Shown: positions 22,971 to 34,668 of the stretch, one piece after another
How positions within the stretch are numbered: the first letter of the stretch is position 1
Layout: each line of letters starts with the position of its first letter
Assembly: GCF_902167145.1 (NCBI RefSeq)
Contig: NC_050104.1
Coordinates: forward strand, 100,575,849 to 100,639,848
DNA length: 64,000 nt
Direction of reading: 5' to 3'
From: Zea mays
Lineage: Eukaryota > Streptophyta > Magnoliopsida > Poales > Poaceae
The notes under the pieces: generated by a model
The model's input: only the letters and a program-made list of their open reading frames with translations
What the model was told of the DNA's origin: nothing
Database searches by the model: none
Made by a program: the position numbers and the translations under genes

Positions 22971-23372
22971 TTAGCATGCATCTAGATCGGCATTCTCTTT
23001 TGAGAAATCAACTAAGTAGAGCTTGCTGTCTAATACACCCTTGAAAGCTAATGAACCATCACTTCTTCTAAAGACAGATACGTCAATATTTGTAAATAAA
23101 CAATTATAACCCATATGACATAATTGGCTTACATACAATAAATTGTACTCGAGCGATTCTACTAGAAACACATTTGAAATTGAATGCTCAGTAGTGATGG
23201 CAATTTTGCCTAAGCCCTTGACCTTGCCTTGGTTCCCATCTCCAAAGATGATAGTGTGTTGGGAATCCTTGTTCTTGACATAGGAGGTGAACATTTTATT
23301 CTCCCCCGTCATGTGGTTTGTGCATCCGCTATCAATGATCCAGCTTGAGCCCCCGGATGCATAAACTTGCAA
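22971..23372 (-). pseudogene. Sirevirus aspartic protease region
   Basis: Residues include the retroviral-type aspartic protease active site WIIDSGCTNHMTG, followed by IIFGDGNQGKVKGLG and VFLVESLEYNLLYVSQL, the usual copia protease landmarks. It lies between gag (right) and integrase (left) on the minus strand. The frame is open for about 130 codons but closed at both ends by stops relative to its neighbours. Confidence 0.88.
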
Positions 23373-23378
23373 GATAAT

Positions 23379-25731
23379 TTAAGCTTGGGTTTTAGGTACC
23401 CAACTCTTGTTGGGTCCTACAAGGTTAGTCACAACAGACTTTGGAACCCAGATGCAAGTTTTGTCTCTCTTGCACTTAGGTCCCAAACTTCTAGCAACCA
23501 CTTTATCATTTTTGCATAAAAGAACAAACGAAGCATCACATGTTTGGTAAATCATTGTTGGTCCATTTGATGCCTTTCTAGGCACATTAGAAGCAACATG
23601 ATGGTGCCTAGATCTATTCCTACCATGAGCATATGAAGAATTAGATGCAAACATGGGATGAGAATTAAATGCAGCATCATGACATACAGGTAAAGCAGCA
23701 TGATTATGACACCTATCATGATGAGCAATACTAGAAACATTCTTAACATGAGCATAAAGATAAGCATGGTTCTTTTGGTCATGTGAAGAATGAGAGCTGC
23801 TAGCCATAGGAGCTTTTCCTTTGTCCTTGTTGAGATTGGAGGTCCTTTGGCTTGTTAAGTTCTTGGTTCCCTTTTGGAAACCAAGTCCATCCTTAATTTT
23901 AGCTTCTCATAATCATTTTTGCAAGTTTTAAGTTGAGCATTAAGATTAGCAACATCATTGTTCAACTTAAGAATGGTAGAGACATGTTCATTGCAAGCAT
24001 CAACATCAAAATCTTTACACCTATTGCAGATAACAACATGCTCTACACATGAACTAGCCACATTAACTTTTCTAGCTTAGTATTTAAATTAGCATTTAAA
24101 CTCTTAAGACTAGAAATGGAATCATTACAAGTAGATAGCTCAGAAGATAATAGTTCATTTTTCTTAATTTCTAGAGCAAGAGATTTTTGAACATTAATAA
24201 ATTTATCATGTTCCACATAAAGAATATCTTCTTGCTTTTCTAACAACCTATCTTTTTCATTAAGGGCATCAATTAATTCATTTATCTTATCTACTTTAGA
24301 TCTATCTAATCTCTTAAATAAATCAGTATAATATACCTCATCATCAGAAGATTCCTCATCACTAGAAGAAGTGTACTTAGGTGTATCTCGTGTACGTACC
24401 TTTTCCTTAGCCATGAGGCACGTGTGGCGTTCGTTGTGGAAGAGAGAGGACTTGTCGAAGGCGGAGGTAGCTAGTCCTTCATCGTTGGAGTCGGATGAAG
24501 AACAGTCAGAGTCCCATTCTTTTCCAATGTGCGCCTCGCCCTTTGCCTTCCTTTAGTTCTTCTTCATTTTCTTCTTCCCTTTCTTTTCTTGTGCCTGGTC
24601 ATTGTCATTATCAGGACATTATGCTATAAAATGACCAATCTTACCGCTCTTGAAGCAGGAGCGCTTTCCCCTTGACTTGTTCTTGTTGGGATACTCCTTG
24701 CGTTCCTTCAAGGCAGTCTTGAAGCACTTGATTATAAGCGTCATTTCATCCTCGTTGAGCCCTACAGCCTCCACTTGTGCTACCTTGGTAGGTAGCGCCT
24801 CCTTGCTACTTGTTGCTTTGAGAGCAATAGGCTACGGCTCGTAGAGACGAAGCGATTCATTTGTAGCATCGTCCACATACCTCTCTTCCTTCACCATCAT
24901 GTGCCCGCTCACGAATTTTTCGAGAATTTCCTTGGGCGTCATCTTTGTGTACCTGGGATTCTCACGGATAAGGTTTACAAGATGAGGATCAATAATGGTA
25001 AATGACCTTAGCATTAGTCGGACGACGTCATAATCCATCCATCTTGTACTTCCATAGCTTCGAATCTTGTTCACTTGGGTCTTGAGCCTGTTCTAAGTTT
25101 GGGTTGGCTCCTGTCCTCTGATCATGGTGAATCTCCCTAGCTCGCCTTCCACTAGTTCCATCTTGGTAATCATGGTGGCGTCATTACCCTCATGAGAGAT
25201 CTTGAGGGTATCCCATATTTGCTTGGCATTATCCAAGCCGCTGACTTTGTTTTATTCATCCCTGCAAAGAGATGCTAACAAAACAGTAGTAGCTTGGGTA
25301 TTTTTATGTATTTGCTTATTAATCAATACAGGATTATCAGTGCTATCAAAATGCATTCCATTTTCAACAATTTCCCAAATACTAGGATGGAGAGAAAGTA
25401 AGTGACTATGCATTTTATGACTCCAAAAAGAATAGTCTTCTCCATCAAAGTGTGGGGGTTTTCCAAGTGGAATAGATAACAAAAGAGTAATTATAAGCGA
25501 TGCGAGAATAATCAAAAGAGTAATTCTGATTAACCGTTTTCCCATCCCTTGGTGAAGAGGAGGAGGCATCACTGTCGTAGTAGATGATCTTCTTTATGCG
25601 CCTCATCGTTTTCCCATCCCTTTTCTTATGACTCGAGCCTGAGTCAGTGGGCTTGTCGCCTTTTGGCTCGTTGACGTAGAGGGTCTCCTCCTTGTCATTG
25701 ATCACCATCCCCTTACCTTTAGTATCCATCT
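23379..25731 (-). pseudogene. gag: Sirevirus gag with zinc knuckle and coiled coil
   Basis: Fragments in several frames, in order from 25731: an N-terminal MDTKGKGMVINDKEE leader; a capsid-like core (PPHFDGEDYSFWSHKMHS, LHPSIWEIVENGM, near 25250-25570) typical of copia gag; a continuation near 24830-25074; a degraded CCHC knuckle (near 24610-24660, read as CFKSGKIGHF, with one Cys changed to Ser and a stop within it); a long coiled coil (24043-24414, KINELIDALNEKDRLLEKQ); and a His/Asn-rich linker into protease (23379-23807). The coiled coil after the knuckle is a Sirevirus trait. Multiple frameshifts and stops make it non-functional. Confidence 0.85.
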
Positions 25732-25761
25732 CTTCGGGCGGTTAGTCCTTGAATGAAGAGT

Positions 25762-25776
25762 ATGGCTCTGATACCA
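25762..25776 (-). other. Sirevirus primer binding site
   Basis: Plus strand atggctctgatacca, minus strand TGGTATCAGAGCCAT, two bases inside the 5' LTR border. Complementary to the 3' end of initiator tRNA-Met, the usual copia primer. Confidence 0.85.
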
Positions 25777-25778
25777 AT

Positions 25779-27059
25779 TGAGAGCACCTAGAGGGGGGTG
25801 AATAGGTGATCCTGTAAAAATCAAGTCTAAACAACACAAGCTTAGTTTATGAAACGTTAGTGAAGTCAAAACCAAGGTGCTATGACTAGAGAGGGAGAGA
25901 ACTTCATCACTTATTTGCTCTTCATAGGATGAGTATTAAACTTAGAGCAATTATGAAGTGAGTAGAAGTAGAGAAAATCGCACACGAATAAAGACAGGTG
26001 ACATGGTGATTTTTATTCCATGGTTCGGCCAAGTGGAACACTTGTCTAGTCCACATTGTGGCGTCCCAATGGATGAGGGTTGCACTCAACCCCTTTCAAG
26101 TGATCCAATGATCCACTTGAATACCACAGTTCTCTTTACCTCAAGTTTATCTCCTTTGTGAGGAATCTCCACAAGTTGGAGCCTCTCCCTTACAAGATTG
26201 ATCACAATGAAACCACAAGAGTAAGGTGGGAATAGCAACACACACAAAAGCGAGAGACGCTGCACTAACACACACACAAGACGAGAGCGAGCACAAGAAA
26301 GCAGCCCAGCAGAGTTACAACTCAGAAAAGTGCTCAAATCTCTAACATAGTGAATCAAATGCGCGAATGCGAGGTCTCAGCGTCTTAGGATGTTCAAGAG
26401 GTGCTTTATATACTGCTACATGCGCCTAGGGGGCCCCTTTTATAGCCCCAAGGCAGCTAGGAGCCGTTGGAGCTCCATTTGGTAGGCAATAGTTGCCTTC
26501 TGTCCATGGGCGCTCCGGACAGTCCGATGCCCCACCGGACAGTGTATAGTGCCGATTTCCTTCCTTCTTTGGCAAAGCTGACCGTTGTAGCTAGGATCCC
26601 CTTGGCACACCGGACAGTTCGGTGCGGCCTGGTGACCGTTGGCTTAGGCCACGCGTCGCATGTTGATTGCGTGCTGATTGCGCTGCCGACCGTTGGCACG
26701 AGAGCTGTTGGCTCACCGGACAGTCCGATGAATTGTAGTCGTAGCATCTCCAACTTTTCCCGAGAGCAGCAAGTTCGTTGACGCTCCAGCCTAGTCACCG
26801 GACACTGTCCGGTGCACCGCAGGCTGGTGCAAGTCTGGCTGGGCACTGCCAACCTTATCCAATCCAATCTCATTTTATCTGGCAATGTTCCTAGCACTTA
26901 GAGGAATATGTTAGAACCAAACACAATTCACTAAGGCTAGAGACATAACATGATTCTTGATTTGCATCTCTTTAGCACATATCAACTAAAATAGTACGTG
27001 TTGGACATCTAATCACCAAAACATTTATAGAAATGGCCCAAGGGCACATTTCCCTTTCA
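25779..27059 (-). repeat. Sirevirus 5' LTR
   Basis: 1281 bp, TGAGAGCACC...CCCTTTCA, partner of 17519-18802. Holds the minus-strand promoter TATA (26437-26447) and palindromic repeats (about 26510-26820), better preserved than in the 3' LTR. Confidence 0.9.
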
Positions 27060-27179
27060 GTTTCCCTAGTCCCCTCAGTAGATCAGATCTACTCATCATC
27101 GAGGATTTCTTGCCAGTTACGGATTGGTATTGTAGGGACATAGGAATCGATCTTAGGCGCCATAGAATCTAACAATGGT

Positions 27180-28031
27180 ATCGGAGCCATCCTAAATCCC
27201 CTAGATCTCCTAATCCTCATTCGATTTTATGAGACCACTCAAAGGTCTCGGATCAATGTGATTGAACTCATTATTTTTAATCATCGTTCATCACCCGAGA
27301 ACAAAGATATTAGAATAGAGAGAAGGAATTTTAGATCTCTCGGGTTAGGGTTTGCCTAACCCTAAATCTAGGGTTTTTGGCCACTTAGAGACTTGGTCTC
27401 GGCCACACCCATGGAAACCGAGAGAATAAAACATACCGACGTTTTAGGGTTAGGGTTTAATAACCTAACCCTAATCGATTTTAAATCTAGGTCAGCAGAG
27501 ATCACAGTGGCTCGGGATCTTTGCATCCACGACTAGATGACATAACATACAAGAAATGACACAAAGAAACAAGTAAGGGTTACAACCCTAACCAGATTTT
27601 CCCCAAAATCTGACATGTCCATGAGTGCATAGAGGCACTATCCATGCGTTAATAATGTTTTGGCTCCAAATCTGTGACAGAAACCGCAAGGAAAGAGCGG
27701 ATCCACGCAAAGAAATAACACAGGAACCCGGATCTATGTTTTATCAACTCAAAACACAATCCCGAATAATACATTAGATCCATTTCATACATTCATTCAC
27801 ACACATAGTATGGGAGTAGAGTAAAGAGGACTAGATCCGGGTGTATAAAAGTCACAATGAAACAATTTTCTTACCACGCCGGTATGAGGGATCTCCGACG
27901 AGCTACCTGTCGGCGGCGGTGCACTCGTCCTTAGGGATGCACTCGCTGGTGGAAAGGGTCACGGGACCCCATTCGTCTCATTGGTACATGGCCGCCACCG
28001 AGAAAAAAGGTGGATCGACCGAGCGCTCTGA
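27180..28031 (+). other. PBS-like site and internal region of older retroelement
   Basis: Starts with ATGGTATCGGAGCC, a PBS-like sequence directly after the probable LTR. The rest is non-coding, with two inverted pairs of telobox-like words (ggttagggttt ... ctaaccctaaa near 27343-27378 and 27447-27478). Interrupted at 28027-28031 (TCTGA) by the solo LTR and resumes at 45198. No gene recognised. Confidence 0.45.
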
Positions 28032-28798
28032 TGTAAAGCCCTAAAATTGGTAAAAGAAAAGAAAATAATAATAATAATAAAGAATAAATACATTTATGAT
28101 AGGGTTTTGAAAACTTTTGTAGACCTTTGAAAATCTATTGGGCTCTCCCTTCTCATGTTCAATTAATAGTATTAAATTAGTCAAGAAACCCATAGATAAA
28201 TAAAGAAGTGTGCATCGCGTGTCGATGATTTTGTTGCAATGCGTTTTATCTAAATTAAGGAGTCATAACTTAAATTTGACCTCGAATTATAAACAAAAAA
28301 TGGGAAAAATAATTTTAATGAAGTCATTTATTCTCTCCATAAATGAATAAATAGGAAAAATAGATGAATAAATAAATAAATAACAATAGTATAAACAATA
28401 GAGTTTATATTCGTTAGGAATATTTTAGACACTTGAAAATTTGAAGATAAAAAACATGAGTTTAAATTTGAAGTAGGATTGAAAAGAGAGTAGAAAAGAT
28501 AAAAGAAAAAAAGGGTAGCACTATTGCTTGGGCCATTTTCCCTGGCCAGCCCAAATTCCCTCTCACCCGCGTGGCTCAGGAAGCCATAACACTACCGCGT
28601 GCCTATGACATGTGGGCCCGGATCATCGTGTCCTTACCGCGCCTGTGCACCAGATCTGAATTGCTGACGTGTGGGGTCACACTGTCAGCTATCCCTTCAA
28701 CCTTCCACCGAGTTTACCATGAAGCCGCGCGCATGCCTCATGACGGACTCGTCGTGGAAATCGCATCGCCTCAACCTCCTCGGTGCTGACTCGCCCTG

Positions 28799-28811
28799 GG
28801 CCTATAAAACG
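28799..28811 (+). promoter_or_regulatory. TATA box of the long solo LTR
   Basis: GCCTATAAAACG in a GC-rich context about 770 bp into the LTR. This gives the plus orientation for the LTR. Confidence 0.55.
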
Positions 28812-31800
28812 ATTGCCGCCCCCTTGCTTTTCCCCATTACTGGAAACCTGATCACGGTCGGTGCGCAACGAGGAAGTGTGAGACCCGTCGTAGTCCACCA
28901 ACCTCCACGCCGTAGGCGGGCACCTGGGGGCATCTGAAGAAAGTCGTGTGGGCACTCTGCACTAGGCGTGATCTCGATGGACCCTGAGGACCCTGGTTGG
29001 GTCGGGCCGTAGCCTAGTGGCCGCCGGTACCAATCACTATCCGTGGATGCCGCGCCTCGACGAAATTGGACATCCCGGTGGCAAAATCCGTGGTAAGAAT
29101 ATATCCATTATGGTCGCCATGCTGCGCACATCGTGTAGCTCTGTTCAATTTGACAGTGGTGCTCGGGGGAGGTCGATTGGTGCCACGGTTGCGTTCTCCA
29201 CCGTGTGGCCATGGCGGCGGCACCACTACTTGGGTGTTGGGGAAGAAGCTACGTGGACCGTCGATCCAGTTGGACGGCTGTGATTAAACCGCGTATTCCC
29301 CATCGCCGGTGTATTCGGTGTCGTGGATCCACGGATCGACGACCAGGATCATAACACCGCATGACCTTTTCGCTCGTCGGATCTATGCCGTCAGATCAGA
29401 ATCCGGTGGGTTGGTGCACATGCTAGTCGTGAGTTGATTTGAGCCATAGCTCTCTGATCCATCGGTTCTTATCACGTACCGGTTCATTTAAATAGGGATC
29501 TAATCTGAGCCGTCCACTCATGATCAGATGACTGAAATCCATCAGTACCCCTTCGGCAGGTTGGTTTTATAAAAAAGCCCCTGGATTTATTATGATTAAA
29601 CCCGCGACCCACACTGGGTGTTAGGGGTTTAAACCATGCCCTCGGGTTTTTTAGAACGGACCCCGGACTTCTAGAAAATTGTGGCCGCAACCCAATAATT
29701 AATAAAATAGGTAGAGTTAATAAAGAAAATGGGTTTTTAGTTTAAAAATAAATCAAGAAACTTGTTTAATTCGTATTAAATCCATTTTTACTCCAAATTA
29801 ATTCATTCCAGTTGCTTTAGACTTGTAATAATATTGTTTATCATCTAGTAACTTATTTTGTTATGAAACCTAAACTTAAATTTGGTACTTAATTTCTTTT
29901 ATACACCACTATTAAATCTTTAGAAATTCGTAACTCAATAATCGTAACTCCTTTTTGATCCATTCTAGTTGCATTAGTCTCACAATAATATGTACTATCA
30001 TCTGGCAACTTTGTTTTGTTATGAAATATAGGTTAAAATGTTGCACTTAGTCTATTCTATATTTAACCACTTAAACTTCGGAAAATCATAACTAATTCAT
30101 TTTAGCTCCGATTTGATCGATTCAAATTGCGTTAGCTTCATAAAAATATTGTCTATGCAGTGGCAACATTAATTGTACCATAGAGCATATTTTTATAATT
30201 AGATATTTATTTAGCCTATGTTTAGTAGGTTATACCTTTTAACCAAAGTAAAACTAGACCATGATAGTGATTTGACTATAATATGATTTTTAAATAAGTT
30301 ATAATCTGGATATGATGTATATTAACCAAGTTATGATATAGTTTAACATTTAAATCATATTTATCTTCCAAAAATCATAACTCATTAACCGGAACTCGAT
30401 TTCAGTTATTCGTGAACCCACGATCTCGTAGCGACGCGTAGAATATTCTTATACCATTTATTCTTATGTTTTGTGTGATGTTAATTTTGCCTATACCATG
30501 TTTGTTTGTATTGCTGCGACTAGCGCGAGGTTACGAGTCACCTGAAGAGCAAGTTGGTACCTGGAATCTCAAGTCCCAGGCAAGTTGTACCCTTGATCAC
30601 TTCTTTTTACCCAGTCATGTTTTTATTAATCATAATGATCTACATAGGTTAATTTTGATGGGACCCAATAGGTTACCCTAGTTTGAGTATCTTTATACCT
30701 TGTTCACCATTGAATTTTTTGGGTAGTACCTGCTATTGCTTTATGTGGTTTTGGGTATAGAGATACACACTATTCATGATTATACTTTTATTATCAGTTG
30801 TTATTTACTGTTCATGTTAAGATCATTATGTTAATTGGAACATGGAGAACCACTCGGGAAAACAGTGCTACCACAAGGGTGGAATGGGACGTCCTTGGCT
30901 GACTAATTAGGAAAGCTAGTGGAGGACTACCTTACTCGAAAGGGGCAAGGGCAGTAGGAGAGTGGTCAGTGTAGGGAGGTCCTTGGGTTGATTTTGCTGC
31001 GATGGTGGTCAGGCGAGGGATCCCTGCGTTAGAGCTTCTTAGAAACTGTAGCGGGTTTTCTGAAGCTAGTGGAACTTTGTAAAGGCCTCGTAGTGTTACC
31101 CTGCCTCGCCTCCTCGGTAGAGGTGTATGGGATTAGCCGTCTCTTGGCAGATGGGTGACATGACTTGTGGGTAAAGATGTGCAACCTATACAGAGTGTAA
31201 AACTGGTATACTAGTCGTGCTCACGGTCATGAGCAGCTCGGACACTCACATGATTAATTTATGGAACTAAATTCAATTTGTCATATGCATTGCATCGCAG
31301 GTGTTGTTATTACTTTTGTTCTACTACTTAATTGAGTTGGTATTTACTTATACTTAGTAATTGCTAATAAAATTTTGACCAACTTTAAAAGCAATGTTGT
31401 CACACCCAGTTTTAGAAGGCAAACCGAATGCGAACCATGTACGTGCCAGGATCAGTAATTCACGTACACAGCAGTTACATAACATGGACATCATCACACA
31501 GTGCTCAAAATAGTATTAAAAAGGGAAATAATAGTCGATTACATCATACATCTGAGACGTCCACATAGTCCTTACAATAAATCAAAGTGCGAAAACGAAA
31601 CGTAGATAACCGTGGCCTTCACAGGCAGCTGACTGGGGGTTGCCGCTAACCCACGCCTAGAACTCGTCGTAGTCTTGGAACTCCTGGAAGTCTCCTTCCA
31701 CAGCTTCATCTTTGCCTGAGCAGTGGTTGCAATGCTGACAACCTGGGGATGGGGGGGGTTTGGTGTGTAGAGCAAGGGTGAGTACACATCAACATACTCA

Positions 31801-33192
31801 GCAAGTATCCTGTTTGGCTGTAGTGGACTAGCTTTATGTGGGGATAAGTTAAGTAGTTGCTTTTAGTTGGTCAGATTATTATTTTACTAATAGAAAGCCA
31901 GGTTTTAGCATTAACCCAAGTTATTAGCCCGATGTACTCTTTCCAAACGGAAAGAATACCACTTACCAGTACCATAGTCATAACCAGAACCATCAATCTC
32001 ATTGCCACCTGTAAACCAAAATGTCTCTGATCAAGTACCACTAATCACTGGAGCTCCCTTGGCCGCTCATAACCGCGAGCACGGCTGATATATCAGTTTT
32101 CAAACACTCTGCAGAGGTTGTGCACTTTACCCACAAGCCGTGATTCCCTTTCTGCCCGGAGAGAGCTACTCCCCATTGACCACTACCTAGGTGGCCTAGC
32201 AGGGCATCACTACGTAGCCTTTACAAAGATTCCCCAGGGCTGTAGCCACCCGTTAGGTTTCCTAAATGTACCGCACTCCTCCCCAAGGGACAAATCAACC
32301 TTGGCAGAGCGAGCCGCATACACCGAGCCCCATTGACGGCACGACGGCGAAGCGAACTACACCCTGGATCCTCTAATTATTCAGCTAAGGGCATCCCATT
32401 CCACCCTCATGGTTGCACTGTTTTACCGGGCGGTCATCCATAGAACAGGTCCTTACGGAGAGGCACTCGAGAAACCGCTCGAGCCCCCTTAAAGGCCACA
32501 AGTACAACATCATAATAAGAGAAGGGAAAACAGCGTATCATAGATAATCTCATCATGTTCATTGATTAGAGTTTGAGCAATAGCATAAAGCTAAACAATA
32601 ATAATCCAACCCAAAATAGGTAAACAAGGACATGGATAACAAAACTAGTCAATCCTTAGGCATAAATGTGTAAAGCGGGAGGTGAATTAAAGAATGAATA
32701 GGACAGAGATAGGTCAAGGGACACTTGCCTCCACCAACCGACTGCTGCTCAGGGGCTTCTCCTGCGAGTTCCTCGGGCTCTTCAACCGGATCGTTCTCTA
32801 TGCGATTGCAAGCATACATACATCCATCCATTAAAATTAGGAAACAAACAGTACACCATACAAGAGAACAAATAAAGTAAATATGCATAGAATATCACAT
32901 ACGATAATGAATTTACCATGGTTAGAAAGAGGCGGGGAAAGGTCTCGCGAGGGTTAAAGTTTATGCTCGAGGCGCATTACGGGTAGGCGAATAACTAGAC
33001 GTTACGCGCTCTAGTTCCAGTTGGTTCTAACAAAAGGATTAGCTACATGCACTAATGTAAACGTGACCACTTTTAGTAGATTAACATTGAATGAGATAGA
33101 TGATTAGCGATACAAATTAACTAACGTAACCAATTTCCAAATTAAGACTCCTATCTTATTAATATAAACATGTGATTAGCGCGCATAGGACA

Positions 33193-33193
<1 letters not shown>

Positions 33194-33251
<58 letters not shown>
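33194..33251 (+). repeat. Poly-G homopolymer of about 58 bases
   Basis: Uninterrupted G run. At the equivalent place in the right LTR (43319-43325) there are 7 G. Either a real slippage expansion or an assembly artefact. Confidence 0.9.
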
Positions 33252-33252
<1 letters not shown>

Positions 33253-34345
33253 AGACGGGGGGCACGGGGGGGTCGTGCCAAGGCACGCGCACTACGCGAG
33301 CACGCGCACGAGGCCGCACGCACACGCTATTATGAACTAGCCGTGCGCACGTCGGGGCCGTGCGCTAGCCGAGCTCAAGGCCGCGCGCCATGGGCACGCT
33401 GGGCCGAGCTCGAGGCCACGCCGGGATCGTCACGACGCGAGCAAGGCACGGCGGGGCGAGTGGGCAAGCACGCCGGGGCAAGCGAGCACGGGCGAGCGAG
33501 GACACGGCCGACCACCACGCCGGGGTGGGGACGGCGCGGCCGAGCCGGGCACGGGGGCGGGCGGCCGAGCCGGGGCGGGGCTCGCCGGGGACGGGCGCGG
33601 CGGGGGGGCGGCCGAGCCGGGCACGGGACGGGGCGGGGCGGCTCATCGGAGCGAGGCCGGGCGAGGGCGGGGCGGGGCTCGCTGGGGCGAGGCGACGCGG
33701 GGGCGGGCTCGCCGGAGGGGGGCGGGCGCGGCGAGGCGGGGGGCGGGCTCGGGCGCGGCCGGGGCGAGGCCGGGTGCGGGCTCGCCAGGGGGCAAGGCGG
33801 GGCCGAGGCGGGCTCGCCGGGGGACGGCCGAGCCGGGCGCGGGGAGGGGCGGGGCGGGGTCGGGGCGCGGCAGGGCGGGGCCGGCACGGGATGGGCTCGC
33901 CGGAGCGGCCGAGCCGGGCGGTCGAGCTCGCCGGGTCCGGGCGAGCGCGCCCATGGCGCGGGGGAGGGCGCCGACGAGAGGGGGAAGGAGGAGGGAGGGG
34001 AGGGAGAAGGGGGAGGAGGGGGGAAGCCTCACCGTGGGCGGGGGAGGGCGCGGCGGCGGCGCTAGGGCGGCGGCGGCTAGGGTTAGAGGAGAGGGAGTTG
34101 GGGGAGGGGATGACAGGCGGGGCCCGCGGGAGAGGAGAGAGAGGGAATTTGGGGGGGGGGGGGAGGGGCGGCTGGGCCGCTTGGGCCCAAAAGGGGGAAA
34201 AGGGGGGGCGCGGCTGGGCCGCCAGGACGGCCCACGGCGGGGGAGGGGGCGGCTTGGCCGCCGCGGGGCCCACGCGGGAAGGGGGGAAGGGGGGCGGCTG
34301 GGCCGGCGCGAAGGGGGAGGGGGCGGCTGGGCCAAAAGGGAGAAG
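33252..34345. repeat. GC-rich low-complexity block of the gypsy LTR
   Basis: G-rich plus strand made of degenerate cggggcgag/ccgggcacggg/ggcggggc words, then ggaggg and cggctgggcc words. The partner block is at about 43326-44480. Long open frames in several phases here are artefacts of composition (few A/T, so few stops) and encode only Gly/Arg/Ala/Pro-rich chains. Confidence 0.85.
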
Positions 34346-34668
34346 GGGGGAGAGAAAAAGAAAAGGCTTTTCTTTTTCTAATTTCCATATTTTCTTATAT
34401 GCCTAATTCTCCAATTCACCTGACCACAAGCAGAAGAGTGCATAATCTGGCATGATGCAACAACCAAAAATAGTTCTAGGTTTTGCTTACACAAGATGTC
34501 GAGCTAATTCTCGCTATAACTTTTGGAAAAGATCAAGGCTTAGCGAGAAGAAAAGGGAAAAGGAAAGGGTAACGCCTGAATTTGGTGAGAGAAAAGAAGA
34601 AAAAAATCTACCCCCAAATTCAGGGCGTTACAAACCTATCCCCCTTAAAAGAATCTCGCCCTCGAGAT

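Larger units (their letters stand above)
17519..27059 (-). mobile_element. Full-length Opie/Ji-type Sirevirus (Ty1/copia)
   Basis: Minus-strand element of 9.5 kb with two LTRs (17519-18802, 25779-27059) and a perfect 5 bp target duplication GTTTC (17514-17518 and 27060-27064). The order right to left is LTR, PBS, gag with zinc knuckle and coiled coil, protease, integrase, RT, RNase H, PPT, LTR. All coding modules are broken by stops and frameshifts, and a solo LTR interrupts the RNase H region, so the copy is defective. LTR ends TGAGAGC...CCCTTT(C/T)A. Confidence 0.93.
17180..27179 (+). repeat. Probable LTR (about 450 bp), split by the Sirevirus at 17519-27059
   Basis: Removing the Sirevirus and one TSD joins 17180-17518 to 27065-27179. 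The joined piece has a TATA box (GCTATATAAAGG at 17309-17320), ends in ...TCTAACA at 27179 and is followed directly by ATGGTATCGGAGCC (27180-27193), which resembles a tRNA-Met primer binding site. The 5' border (TGTTGGG at 17180) is a guess. If right, this is the 5' LTR of a plus-strand LTR retrotransposon whose internal part continues at 27180-28031 and 45198 onward. The family is not identified. Confidence 0.45.
31398..34632 (-). repeat. Gypsy 3' LTR with 58-G homopolymer
   Basis: TGTCACACCCAG...GGGCGTTACA. Collinear with the right LTR after removing that LTR's insertion. Includes a poly-G run at 33194-33251 and a kilobase of very GC-rich sequence. The complement of the polypurine tract (cctatcccccttaaaa) follows at about 34635-34650. 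Confidence 0.9.

Noticed and set aside
27841..28044. Open frame of 67 residues before the solo LTR
   Set aside because: It crosses the LTR insertion border at 28032; not a natural frame.
33172..34406. Long open frames on both strands encoding Gly/Arg- or Pro/Arg-rich chains of 200-340 residues
   Set aside because: They overlap in several phases in a very GC-rich LTR block with few stop codons possible; no family motif, and the partner LTR has different frames.
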